NCBI GenBank assembly: GCA_019119205.1
Contig: DWXK01000103.1
Span: forward strand, 1-34,764
DNA: 34,764 nt
Source: Candidatus Mediterraneibacter intestinavium
GTDB taxonomy: Bacteria; Bacillota; Clostridia; Lachnospirales; Lachnospiraceae
Reading direction: 5' to 3'
The notes under the pieces are model-generated. The model ran no database searches, was not told the DNA's origin, and was given only the letters and a program-made list of their open reading frames with translations. Every line of letters starts with the position of its first letter. Positions within the stretch are counted from its first letter, which is position 1. The translations under genes were made by a program, and so were the position numbers. Positions 1 through 7,232 of this stretch are shown one piece after another.

Positions 1-117
1 TCTGCGTGGTAATCTATTTACGTATATTTAAATAAAGGATGTTATGCCACAGGGATAATAAATGCCTGCGCAATGGCATTATGGTTCCGGAACAAGGTTA
101 TACAAAGGGAGAGTATC

Positions 118-3100
118 ATGCGTTTTAAGAAAATGAAGAACCTTTTCCTCCGCCAGTCTTATCTGGATTCCTGGGAGGATTATGAGAGGAGTTTAAGAAA
201 GAGAAATTTTATCAAATGGGATTATATCATCCTGACCGCATCCAATGAGGCTCAGGCGGATGCGTACCGGGAACAGATCAGTGAGAGGCTTGAAAAGGGG
301 CTTCTTCCGGAGAGTACACATTATGCAGTCCTTCCGGATCCGGACGGGAAGAGAGTCGGATCCGGGGGAGCCACATTCCAGGTGATGAAGTATATCGGGG
401 AGCAGCTTCCGGGAGAGGAGCATCCTTTTAAAGGACGCCGGATCCTGGTGATCCATTCCGGTGGGGACAGTAAGCGTGTACCCCAGTATTCAGCCGTCGG
501 GAAACTGTTTTCTCCGGTGCCGAGGGAACTGCCGGACGGACGGGGTTCTACGCTTTTTGATGAATTCATCATTGGAATGTCGGGAGTGCCATCGCGGATC
601 CAGGAGGGAATGCTGGTTCTGTCAGGAGACGTTCTCCTTCTGTTCAATCCGCTGCAGATTGACGCCCAGTTTAACGGTGCGGCGGCGATCTCCATCAAGG
701 AGCCGGTGAGCACGGGGAAGAACCACGGAGTATTCCTGAATGATGGAAATGATTATGTGAAGTGCTTCCTTCATAAGCAGACGGAAGAACGTCTTCAGGA
801 GATGGGGGCTGTGAACGTAGAAGGTAATGTAGATCTTGACACCGGAGCGGTTATATTCGGGAATCGGCTTCTGGAAGCGTTATATGGACTGATCACGACG
901 GATCACAGACCGGATGAGGCTAAATTCCGCAGATTCTGCAATGAAGAGGCAAGGATCAGTTTTTACGGTGATTTTCTTTATCCCCTGGCAAGCGATTCTA
1001 CCCTGGATGATTTCTATAAAGAAGCAGCGGAGGGCAGCCTGAATGATGCGCTTCACGACTGCCGCACAGAGATCTGGAACGCGATCCACGAGTTTTCCAT
1101 GAAGCTGATCTGTCTTTCACCCGCGGAGTTTATCCACTTCGGGACTACGCGGGAGCTCCGGCAGCTTGTGACACAGGACGTCCAGGATTATGAATTCCTT
1201 GACTGGAAGATGCAGGTGAATTCTGCCGTGACGGGCGAGGGATTTGCCGCGCACAATGCCTATGTGGGACGCAGGGCGAAGGTGGAAGCAGGAGCCTATG
1301 TGGAAAATGCCTACGTGATCGGAAACTCCGAAGTAGGAGCGGGGGCGGTCCTTTCCCATGTGCGTGTCTGCGACCGCAGCGTCCCGGAAGATATAGTGCT
1401 GCACGGAGCGGAGCTTCGGGACGGAAGACATGTGGTACGGATCTATGGTGTGCAGGATAATCCGAAGGGAAGATATCCGGGAGAGACCGCATTTCTGGAA
1501 AATACGCTGGAAGAGATGATGGACAGAAACGGTGTGAAGCCGGAAGATCTCTGGGATGACGACGAAACCTATCTCTGGTTTGCACGTCTCTATCCGGTAT
1601 GCTCTACCCATGAGGAAGCGCTGGATGCGGCGGATATTCTGTACAGAATGGCCTGCGGGACGGCTTCAGAAGCGGAAATCAAAGCCTGGCGGGAAAGTGA
1701 AAGGATGAGCCTGTACTCCAGCTTTAATGAGACAGATATTTCCGCGGCCCATGCATGGGAAGGCGAACTTGAGAACCGGATCCTGACAAGGCGTTTTATA
1801 TGGGCATTGGAGGACGGACAGTATTACAGAGATGCGCTTGAGATTTTCGGAAAGAGGGGCATATCTGAAGATATATTTCATCTTCTCCTTAAGGATGCGG
1901 AGGAAGCGGATTTCTCTCTGAGGATACGAATCTATTACGCTCTGTCCAGATATATGAAACATGAGGGAAAGTTTTTTGAAGATCAGCACTATGATGCATT
2001 GGAGACAAGCTGTTTCGGGACGATACAGGAAGCAGTCTACAATTCCGCGAAGAAGAACCTTCCTGACAGCAGCGGCTATAAGATATGCAGAGACAGAGTG
2101 GACGTTGAGCTCCCGGTCCGTGTAAACTGGGGAGGAGGCTGGACGGATACGCCGCCCCACTGCAACGAGAAGGGGGGCGTGGTCCTCAACGCGGCAATGA
2201 AACTGCGGGGGATCTGTCCCGTGCAGATCACGGTGAAACGGCTGGATGAACTCCATGTGGAGTTTGAGAGCAAGGATATCGGTGTGTACACTGTGATCGA
2301 TAATGCGGATGAGATCCAGGACTGCCATAATCCATATGACTCCTTTGCACTCCACAAAGCAGCGCTGATCGCCTGTGGTATCATCCCCATACAGGAAAAG
2401 GCGGATCTGAAGGAGATCCTGCAAAAGCTGGGAGGAGGGATTTATCTTTCTACTCAGGTATACGGGGTACCGAAAGGGTCCGGTCTGGGGACCAGCAGCA
2501 TCTTATCCGGGGCATGCGTAAAAGGAATCTTTGAATTCCTCGGTCTGGACAGAACAGAGGATGAGATCTATGATGTCGTCCTCGGGATGGAGCAGATCAT
2601 GAGCACAGGCGGCGGCTGGCAGGACCAGGTCGGCGGCCTTACAGACGGAATCAAGTTTATCACGACCCGCCCGGGCATCGACCAGCACCTGAAGGTGGAG
2701 AAGATCGAGATGCCGGAAGATGGAAAACAGGAGCTGAAAGATCGTTTCGCGCTGATCTACACGGGACAGCGGCGGCTAGCCCGGAATCTTCTGAGGGATG
2801 TAGTAGGCGGATACATCGGCAGCAGACCGGAATCTCTGGAAGCGCTGAAGGAGATGAAGGGAGTGGCGGTGCTCATGCGGCTTGCTCTGGAGCAGGGAGA
2901 CATCGATGAATTTGCCTCTCTTCTGAAACGCCACTGGGAACTGTCCTGTCAGTTGGACAGCGGAACGACCAATACCTGTATCGATCAGATCCTGCTGGTC
3001 TGCGAAGAACTGATCGATGGAAAGTTTATTTCCGGCGCCGGCGGAGGCGGATTTATCCAGGTGATCCTGAAGAAGGGCGTGACGAGAGAACAGCTCCATG

Positions 3101-3165
3101 AGCATCTGCGCAGGGTGTTCCAGGACAGCGGCGTGGATGTATGGGATTGCGAGCTGATGATATGA
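118..3165 (+). CDS. fkp: Bifunctional fucokinase / fucose-1-phosphate guanylyltransferase
   Basis: Probable cytoplasmic GDP-L-fucose salvage enzyme: it phosphorylates L-fucose to fucose-1-phosphate and then makes GDP-fucose for glycosylation of surface polymers. The 1015-residue product has an N-terminal nucleotidyltransferase region with GSGGATF near residue 81, a hexapeptide-like left-handed helix stretch around 380-420 (GAYVENAYVIG), and a C-terminal GHMP kinase from about 670. The kinase part shows VNWGGGWTDTPPH, the ATP loop PKGSGLGTSS near 786 and ISGAGGGGF near 972. Length and order match Bacteroides Fkp (about 950 residues). The ATG at 118 is chosen because GGGAGAG lies just upstream; an in-frame ATG at 73 has no such site. 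The gene stands alone and ends at a strong terminator. The related heptose-kinase GHMP branch is a less likely alternative. Confidence 0.85.
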   Translation: MRFKKMKNLFLRQSYLDSWEDYERSLRKRNFIKWDYIILTASNEAQADAYREQISERLEKGLLPESTHYAVLPDPDGKRVGSGGATFQVMKYIGEQLPGEEHPFKGRRILVIHSGGDSKRVPQYSAVGKLFSPVPRELPDGRGSTLFDEFIIGMSGVPSRIQEGMLVLSGDVLLLFNPLQIDAQFNGAAAISIKEPVSTGKNHGVFLNDGNDYVKCFLHKQTEERLQEMGAVNVEGNVDLDTGAVIFGNRLLEALYGLITTDHRPDEAKFRRFCNEEARISFYGDFLYPLASDSTLDDFYKEAAEGSLNDALHDCRTEIWNAIHEFSMKLICLSPAEFIHFGTTRELRQLVTQDVQDYEFLDWKMQVNSAVTGEGFAAHNAYVGRRAKVEAGAYVENAYVIGNSEVGAGAVLSHVRVCDRSVPEDIVLHGAELRDGRHVVRIYGVQDNPKGRYPGETAFLENTLEEMMDRNGVKPEDLWDDDETYLWFARLYPVCSTHEEALDAADILYRMACGTASEAEIKAWRESERMSLYSSFNETDISAAHAWEGELENRILTRRFIWALEDGQYYRDALEIFGKRGISEDIFHLLLKDAEEADFSLRIRIYYALSRYMKHEGKFFEDQHYDALETSCFGTIQEAVYNSAKKNLPDSSGYKICRDRVDVELPVRVNWGGGWTDTPPHCNEKGGVVLNAAMKLRGICPVQITVKRLDELHVEFESKDIGVYTVIDNADEIQDCHNPYDSFALHKAALIACGIIPIQEKADLKEILQKLGGGIYLSTQVYGVPKGSGLGTSSILSGACVKGIFEFLGLDRTEDEIYDVVLGMEQIMSTGGGWQDQVGGLTDGIKFITTRPGIDQHLKVEKIEMPEDGKQELKDRFALIYTGQRRLARNLLRDVVGGYIGSRPESLEALKEMKGVAVLMRLALEQGDIDEFASLLKRHWELSCQLDSGTTNTCIDQILLVCEELIDGKFISGAGGGGFIQVILKKGVTREQLHEHLRRVFQDSGVDVWDCELMI

Positions 3166-3191
3166 TCTGATAAAAGAAGCGGTTATTTTGA

Positions 3192-3235
3192 AGCCCCGGG
3201 CAGGACTTCTGAGATCCTGTCCGGGGCTTTCTTCT
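3192..3235 (+). terminator. Rho-independent terminator after fkp
   Basis: A 14-bp inverted repeat (AGCCCCGGGCAGGA / TCCTGTCCGGGGCT, one G-T wobble) with a 9-nt loop is followed by TTTCTTCT. It also sits at the 3' end of the convergent minus-strand gene that stops at 3256. Confidence 0.85.
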
Positions 3236-3255
3236 ATAGTAAGAAACGCATTAGT

Positions 3256-4956
3256 TCATGCCATAACTACCATACAGTCTTTCCCACAGAATGCTATCCC
3301 GTATTTGATGAGTTTTTTCGCGCCACGACGCTTTAGCCCTTCCGCATATTTTTTTTCTTCAATCTGCTTAAGAGCCTCACTGCACGCTGCCTTCAGGTGC
3401 CCATCCTCCGCATACTTCAATTCGATGATGATACCGACTCTGTCTGGCGTCAGGATGGAGATGTCGCTGTAACCTTCCCCCATCTCTGCATTTGACCTTA
3501 CCAGCCAGCTATCCTGACTCCGCAAAAGCCCAAGCAGCATTCCATGATAAAAGTTTTCCTTCATGTTCCTGCGTACTGCTGTGTCTCTCACACTGATGGA
3601 ATCCCACAGGTAATCATGGAGCATATCCTGGATCGTAGCTGCGTCCCCTTTCGGGAATGCTGCGCAGAACCGGTTGATCCTTGCAGAGTCGGAACGTGTC
3701 ACCTCTCGAAACCAGTCCTCTGTCAATTCATAAAACAGTTTGCGTATCTCTCCATTCGGTATCCATAGCCTGAATATATCCGCATCCGCCTGCTCCATAT
3801 GCATTCCTGTCAGGTATCCTGTAGCATAAACCACGCTCCATATATTTTCGAAGCTGTCATCTATATCTCGATATGTCAGTTCCTGTTTTATACGTTTTGT
3901 TATCTGACCACCGTTTAATAACTCTTCTACTTCATCCTTAGTGGTCTGATCAGCCTGTTTCAGCATACGAAGTATCAGTTCATTTCCGCTGGTATTGGCC
4001 CAGTAGTTTTTGGGCGGAGCGGACGGATCTGCCAACAGCTCATCGCAATAATTTATTACATCCCATGGACAATACACATCCGTATTTCCAAAGCGATATC
4101 CATCATACCACTCCCGCATCACATCCTTGTAAGAAGACAGGTTATAGAACGCCAGCATTTCATCCACATCTGTATTGGTAAAGCCGAAGAACTCATCATA
4201 TCGAACATCCGAGACTGTGTGTACTTTCATATTGTTCAGCCCCGTGAAGATACTTTCTTTGGAGATCCGCAAACACCCTGTAAGCACCGCAAAGTACAGG
4301 CTGCCATTAGTTTTAAGCGCATTGCCAAGCAGGTTTCGGACAAGGCTCACCATCTCATCATAATATCCTCCCTGGAATGCCTTATCAAGCGGCACGTCAT
4401 ATTCGTCGATCAGAAGAATGACCTTCTGTCCATAGTGCTTTTCAAGGAGCTGCGAAAGCGTCTTGAGACCAGAAGCCGCCACCTCCTCCGTCATGGCATA
4501 TTTACCCTCTTCCCCTGATCCTATCTTTATCAGACGGGCATAAGACTCCTTTTCTTCCTCGGATAGAGCCTTGCTCTCTTTTAAAAAGCGGAAATCCATA
4601 GCAGCATCTCCGATAACTGTTTTCAGTGCCTCTGCCGCTGACTCATACTTCATCCCATCCACACTTTTCAGACTGATAGAGATCACCGGAAACTTCCCCA
4701 TGTATTTCTCGCATAATTCTTGTTCCTGCACAATCTTTAAACCGTCGAACAGTGCTGGGTCGCCCCCTATCTCAAAAAAGTTCTTCAGCATGCTCATGTT
4801 TAATGTCTTTCCAAAACGCCTGGGACGGGTAAACAAGTTTACTTCACCCCAGTTTTGCAGAAGCTCTTTAATGAACATTGTTTTATCTACATAATAAAAA
4901 TCGTTCGTCCTGATTTTTTCAAATCCATCAATACCGATTGGAAGTTTCTTACGCAC
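3256..4956 (-). CDS. AAA-ATPase-like / PD-(D/E)XK nuclease family protein
   Basis: A 566-residue member of the large family with an N-terminal AAA-ATPase-like domain and a C-terminal PD-(D/E)XK nuclease-like domain, common in gut Firmicutes and Bacteroidetes and of unknown cellular role. It begins LPIGIDGFEKIRTNDFYYVDKT, the usual family start. A P-loop variant TRPRRFGKT lies near residues 43-51, and a Walker B-like stretch VILLIDEYDVPL follows. The C-terminus carries SDISI...IIIELKY, the nuclease D...ExK core. I prefer the GTG at 4956 (AAGGAG upstream, family-typical N-terminus) over the ATG at 5025, which would add 23 unusual residues and overlaps a possible -35 box. It is flanked by unrelated genes. 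Such proteins often occur in many paralogous copies and are thought to behave like selfish or defence-related genes, but nothing here proves this. Confidence 0.85.
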   Translation of the reverse strand: MRKKLPIGIDGFEKIRTNDFYYVDKTMFIKELLQNWGEVNLFTRPRRFGKTLNMSMLKNFFEIGGDPALFDGLKIVQEQELCEKYMGKFPVISISLKSVDGMKYESAAEALKTVIGDAAMDFRFLKESKALSEEEKESYARLIKIGSGEEGKYAMTEEVAASGLKTLSQLLEKHYGQKVILLIDEYDVPLDKAFQGGYYDEMVSLVRNLLGNALKTNGSLYFAVLTGCLRISKESIFTGLNNMKVHTVSDVRYDEFFGFTNTDVDEMLAFYNLSSYKDVMREWYDGYRFGNTDVYCPWDVINYCDELLADPSAPPKNYWANTSGNELILRMLKQADQTTKDEVEELLNGGQITKRIKQELTYRDIDDSFENIWSVVYATGYLTGMHMEQADADIFRLWIPNGEIRKLFYELTEDWFREVTRSDSARINRFCAAFPKGDAATIQDMLHDYLWDSISVRDTAVRRNMKENFYHGMLLGLLRSQDSWLVRSNAEMGEGYSDISILTPDRVGIIIELKYAEDGHLKAACSEALKQIEEKKYAEGLKRRGAKKLIKYGIAFCGKDCMVVMA

Positions 4957-4996
4957 CTTTCCTTCACTCCTTTTCAATGCCAGCAGATATATTTTC

Positions 4997-5025
4997 ACTT
5001 TATCATGAAGCAGAAGGACATTCAA
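4997..5025 (-). promoter_or_regulatory. Possible promoter of the AAA-ATPase gene
   Basis: On the minus strand TTGAAT (5025-5020) and TAAAGT (5002-4997) are 17 bp apart, 40-70 bp upstream of the GTG start at 4956. Each box matches the sigma-A consensus at four of six positions, so this is only moderate support. It fits the GTG start, because a start at 5025 would lie inside the promoter. Confidence 0.35.
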
Positions 5026-5130
5026 GATTATTCTGGATCGTTCACATTTAGTCCCTGCATAATCCTGTTTCCATGGGAATAAGATTTTGCATAACCGGGA
5101 ATACTCGGGAAAAGTAAAGGGGAGATGAAA

Positions 5131-5226
5131 ATGGTATTGGCTGCATTTATCGCGGGACTTTTTATAGGAGGAACTGTGGGAGTTGTGTCTATGTGCCTGC
5201 TGCAGATCAACAGAGAGGAAGAATGA
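5131..5226 (+). CDS. DUF3789 small membrane protein (31 aa)
   Basis: A tiny gene coding for 31 residues: a hydrophobic segment with MVLAAFIAGLFIGGTVGVV, then a short tail ending INREEE. This glycine-rich single-span pattern with IAGLFIGGTVGV and a following Met-Cys is the signature of the DUF3789 family, as I recall it: very short proteins of Firmicutes chromosomes and mobile elements with no known function. The ATG at 5131 has GGGGAG six bases upstream; an ATG at 5125 is in frame but too close to it. It lies in the gap between the AAA-ATPase gene and the rpiR promoter. It is probably an inner-membrane micropeptide; no partner can be named. Confidence 0.7.
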   Translation: MVLAAFIAGLFIGGTVGVVSMCLLQINREEE

Positions 5227-5231
5227 ACGAT

Positions 5232-5287
5232 TTTACAAAGATTTAACATAATCTGTGAACCCGCCCACTTCTCTACTCTGCTATAAT
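5232..5287 (+). promoter_or_regulatory. PHO-box-like repeats and promoter of the rpiR gene
   Basis: TTTACA (5232), TTAACA (5243) and a weaker TGTGAA (5254) start exactly 11 bp apart, the spacing known for PhoP-type response regulators of Gram-positive bacteria. A perfect TATAAT at 5282-5287 follows 28 bp after the third repeat, and there is no good -35 box, as expected for an activator-dependent promoter. The first 18 bases match the pstS upstream region (11238-11255) at 17 of 18 positions. Confidence 0.65.
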
Positions 5288-5324
5288 AAAATCGGATCAG
5301 ATTTTTGTAATTTTATCAGAGATT

Positions 5325-5339
5325 TGTAGAAAATCTACA
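5325..5339. promoter_or_regulatory. Palindromic operator O1 (TGTAGA-N3-TCTACA)
   Basis: A perfect 15-bp palindrome, TGTAGAAAATCTACA, lies 38 bp downstream of the -10 element and 22 bp before the rpiR start, where a bound repressor could block elongation. A second copy (O2) overlaps the end of rpiR. Binding by the RpiR protein is inferred from position. Confidence 0.6.
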
Positions 5340-5361
5340 GAAGAGAGCGGGCGAAATATTA

Positions 5362-6270
5362 ATGAAGAACGGAATCACAAAACAGATCATGGCAGGCTAT
5401 GGAGACCTGCGGAAATCGGAGAAAAAAGCGGCGGATTATATCCTGGATCACATGGAGGACGCCGCGGGGGCGTCCATTGACCGGCTGGCGAAGGCGGCGG
5501 ACGTCAGCCAGCCCACGGTGCTCCGGATGCTCCGGGCGCTGGGTTTTACGGGGTATAAGGATTTTAAATACCGTCTGGTGGCGGAGCTTGCGTCCGCGGA
5601 ACCGGAGAAGGCGCGGTCGGCGGTGCCCATGTACGGGTACACGCTCCGGGAGGAGACGACCCTGGACGAGATCCCGGCTTATATGACGGAGACCGCGTCC
5701 AGGATGCTGGAGGAGACGCTGAAGAATATTTCCATAAAGACATACAGGAAAGCGGTGGATACGCTGCGGACGGCAAAGTCGATCAATATCTACAGTGTGG
5801 AGAACTCCGGGGTGGCGGCCCAGGACCTCCTGGCAAAGCTTCTCTATCTTGGGCTGCCCTGTCGGTATTTCAGCGACTACTATTATCAGCAGATCTCAGC
5901 GGGGAATCTCTCCGAGGGGGACGCGGCAGTGGGGATCTCCTATTCCGGGGAATCGAAGGACACGGTGGACGTGATGAAGACCGCGAAGAAGGCGGGTGCC
6001 ACCACCATCGCCATCACGAATTTCAAGGATTCGCCGATCAGCAGATACGCGGATATCCTGATCTGCACCAGCCAGGAGCAGTTTATCTACGGGAACGCCA
6101 TCTTTTCACGGATGCCCCAGCTTCTGATCGTGGATATGTTGTATATGGGGATCATTGCGTCGGACTATGACCGCTATGTGAAGATCCTGGACCGGGGAGA
6201 GAAGATGGTCCGGGAGCGGGCGTATCCCTCCGGGGCGGAGGAAGAGAAACCTCATAGAAAAATACCGTAG
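5362..6270 (+). CDS. MurR/RpiR-family transcriptional regulator of the phosphonate cluster
   Basis: A 302-residue DNA-binding regulator. Residues about 5-77 form the RpiR helix-turn-helix domain (SIDRLAKAADVSQPTVLRMLRALGF split over two helices), and residues about 120-260 form a SIS sugar-phosphate-type sensor domain with VGISYSGESKDTVDVM and ATTIAITNF. RpiR proteins usually sense phosphorylated metabolites. The neighbouring phn genes suggest an AEP- or phosphonoacetaldehyde-related ligand, but this is inference. The gene is preceded by PHO-box-like repeats and palindrome O1, and its stop codon lies inside palindrome O2, which suggests autoregulation plus control of the transporter downstream. 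The ribosome binding site before ATG 5362 is weak (GAGAGCGGGCG). Its very GC-rich codons resemble those of the transporter genes that follow. Confidence 0.9.
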   Translation: MKNGITKQIMAGYGDLRKSEKKAADYILDHMEDAAGASIDRLAKAADVSQPTVLRMLRALGFTGYKDFKYRLVAELASAEPEKARSAVPMYGYTLREETTLDEIPAYMTETASRMLEETLKNISIKTYRKAVDTLRTAKSINIYSVENSGVAAQDLLAKLLYLGLPCRYFSDYYYQQISAGNLSEGDAAVGISYSGESKDTVDVMKTAKKAGATTIAITNFKDSPISRYADILICTSQEQFIYGNAIFSRMPQLLIVDMLYMGIIASDYDRYVKILDRGEKMVRERAYPSGAEEEKPHRKIP

Positions 6271-6280
6271 AATTTCTACA
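6266..6280. promoter_or_regulatory. Palindromic operator O2 overlapping the rpiR stop codon
   Basis: CGTAGAATTTCTACA repeats the O1 pattern (TGTAGA-N3-TCTACA, one half-site mismatch, identical 3-bp spacer). It includes the rpiR stop codon (6268-6270) and lies about 100 bp upstream of the putative -10 box of the phn transporter operon. Confidence 0.55.
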
Positions 6281-6292
6281 TCAATACATACG

Positions 6293-6340
6293 TTAAGCCT
6301 TTGTAAAGTTTACATTCCCTTTACAAAGGCTTAATTTTTT
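6293..6340 (+). terminator. Hairpin with T-run after rpiR, overlapping PHO-box repeats
   Basis: A perfect 16-bp inverted repeat (6293-6308 with 6319-6334, arms TTAAGCCTTTGTAAAG / CTTTACAAAGGCTTAA, 10-nt loop) is followed by six T. It has the form of an intrinsic terminator for rpiR. The loop and right arm also contain two TTTACA units 11 bp apart, so the DNA may serve both as terminator and as activator site. Confidence 0.7.
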
Positions 6341-6374
6341 CTTGATAGCCGAAAAACGAAAAGCAGTGCATAAT
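6309..6374 (+). promoter_or_regulatory. PHO-box-like repeats and promoter of the phn transporter operon
   Basis: TTTACA (6309), TTTACA (6320), TTAATT (6331) and TTGATA (6342) begin exactly 11 bp apart. A -10-like CATAAT (6369-6374) follows 27 bp after the last unit, the same geometry as at rpiR and pstS. The leader between this promoter and the first gene can fold through GTTGTCGTTC (6393-6402) and GAACGGCAAC (6422-6431), just before the ribosome binding site. Confidence 0.5.
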
Positions 6375-6448
6375 CTGGATGTACGAAAGGGTTGTCGTTC
6401 CTGAGGGCGAAGGTCAGAGGTGAACGGCAACGCGAAAGGAGCTGCACT

Positions 6449-7219
6449 ATGCTGAGTTTAAAGAATGTAAAGAAGAGTTATGACGGTACGCCGGTGCTCA
6501 AGGGCATCAGTCTTGATATCGAAGACGGGGAGATCGTCTCGATCCTGGGACCTTCCGGGTGCGGGAAGACGACGCTGCTCAACCTGATCCTGGGGATCAT
6601 AGAGGCGGACGAAGGGCAGATCCTCTTTAATGGAAAGGACCTGACGAATGTTCCCATGGAGAAACGGGGCTTCAATATCGTATTTCAGGACTACGCCCTG
6701 TTCCCCAACCTGAACGTGTACCAGAACATTACATACGGACTGCGGAATAAACCGGGGATCTCCACTCAGGAGGAGGTGGACGACCTGATCCGGCTCCTGG
6801 GACTGGAGGAGCATCTGAACAAGCGGAGCGGTCAGCTCTCCGGCGGACAGAAACAGAGAGTCGCCCTGGCAAGGACCATGGTGATGAAGCCGAAGATCCT
6901 GCTCCTGGATGAGCCTTTGAGCGCTCTGGACGGGGTGATCAAGGAGTCTATCAAGGATCGGATCAGGACCATCGCCAAGGAATATAACCTGACCACGATC
7001 ATCGTGACACACGATCCGGAGGAGGCGCTGACTCTTTCTGACCGGGTCATGATCATCAACGACGGACAGATCGCACAGTTCGGTGACCCGGAGGAGATCA
7101 TCTCAAAACCGGAGAACGGATTTGTACAGCGGTTCATCCTGAACCAGCTTGAGATCAAGAAGAACAATATCTACAAGCTGTTCGCGGGACAGTTCCAGGC
7201 GCAGATGCAGGTTTCATAA
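6449..7219 (+). CDS. ABC transporter ATP-binding protein, putative 2-aminoethylphosphonate importer
   Basis: A 256-residue cytoplasmic ATPase that would energise phosphonate import. It shows all expected motifs: Walker A GPSGCGKTT (34-42), Q-loop Q80, signature LSGGQ (130-134), Walker B LLLDEP (151-156) and switch H188. It belongs to the Fe3+/polyamine/AEP importer group, judged by sequence style and by its position before phnW and phnX. ATG 6449 is chosen because AAAGGAG stands eight bases upstream; earlier in-frame codons lie in the untranslated leader. It is short compared with importers that carry a full C-terminal TOBE domain. The permease gene starts 13 bp after its stop, so the two are translated from one message. 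Specificity for AEP is inferred from gene context only. Confidence 0.85.
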   Translation: MLSLKNVKKSYDGTPVLKGISLDIEDGEIVSILGPSGCGKTTLLNLILGIIEADEGQILFNGKDLTNVPMEKRGFNIVFQDYALFPNLNVYQNITYGLRNKPGISTQEEVDDLIRLLGLEEHLNKRSGQLSGGQKQRVALARTMVMKPKILLLDEPLSALDGVIKESIKDRIRTIAKEYNLTTIIVTHDPEEALTLSDRVMIINDGQIAQFGDPEEIISKPENGFVQRFILNQLEIKKNNIYKLFAGQFQAQMQVS

Positions 7220-7232
7220 GAGGATGAAGACG

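Noticed and set aside
1-117. Promoter for fkp
   Set aside because: A GATAAT lies at 54-59 but there is no matching -35 at normal spacing, and the window begins too close to judge.
4957-5025. ATG start 23 codons upstream for the AAA-ATPase gene
   Set aside because: The added residues are not typical of the family, and the region holds a possible promoter; the GTG at 4956 gives the usual N-terminus.
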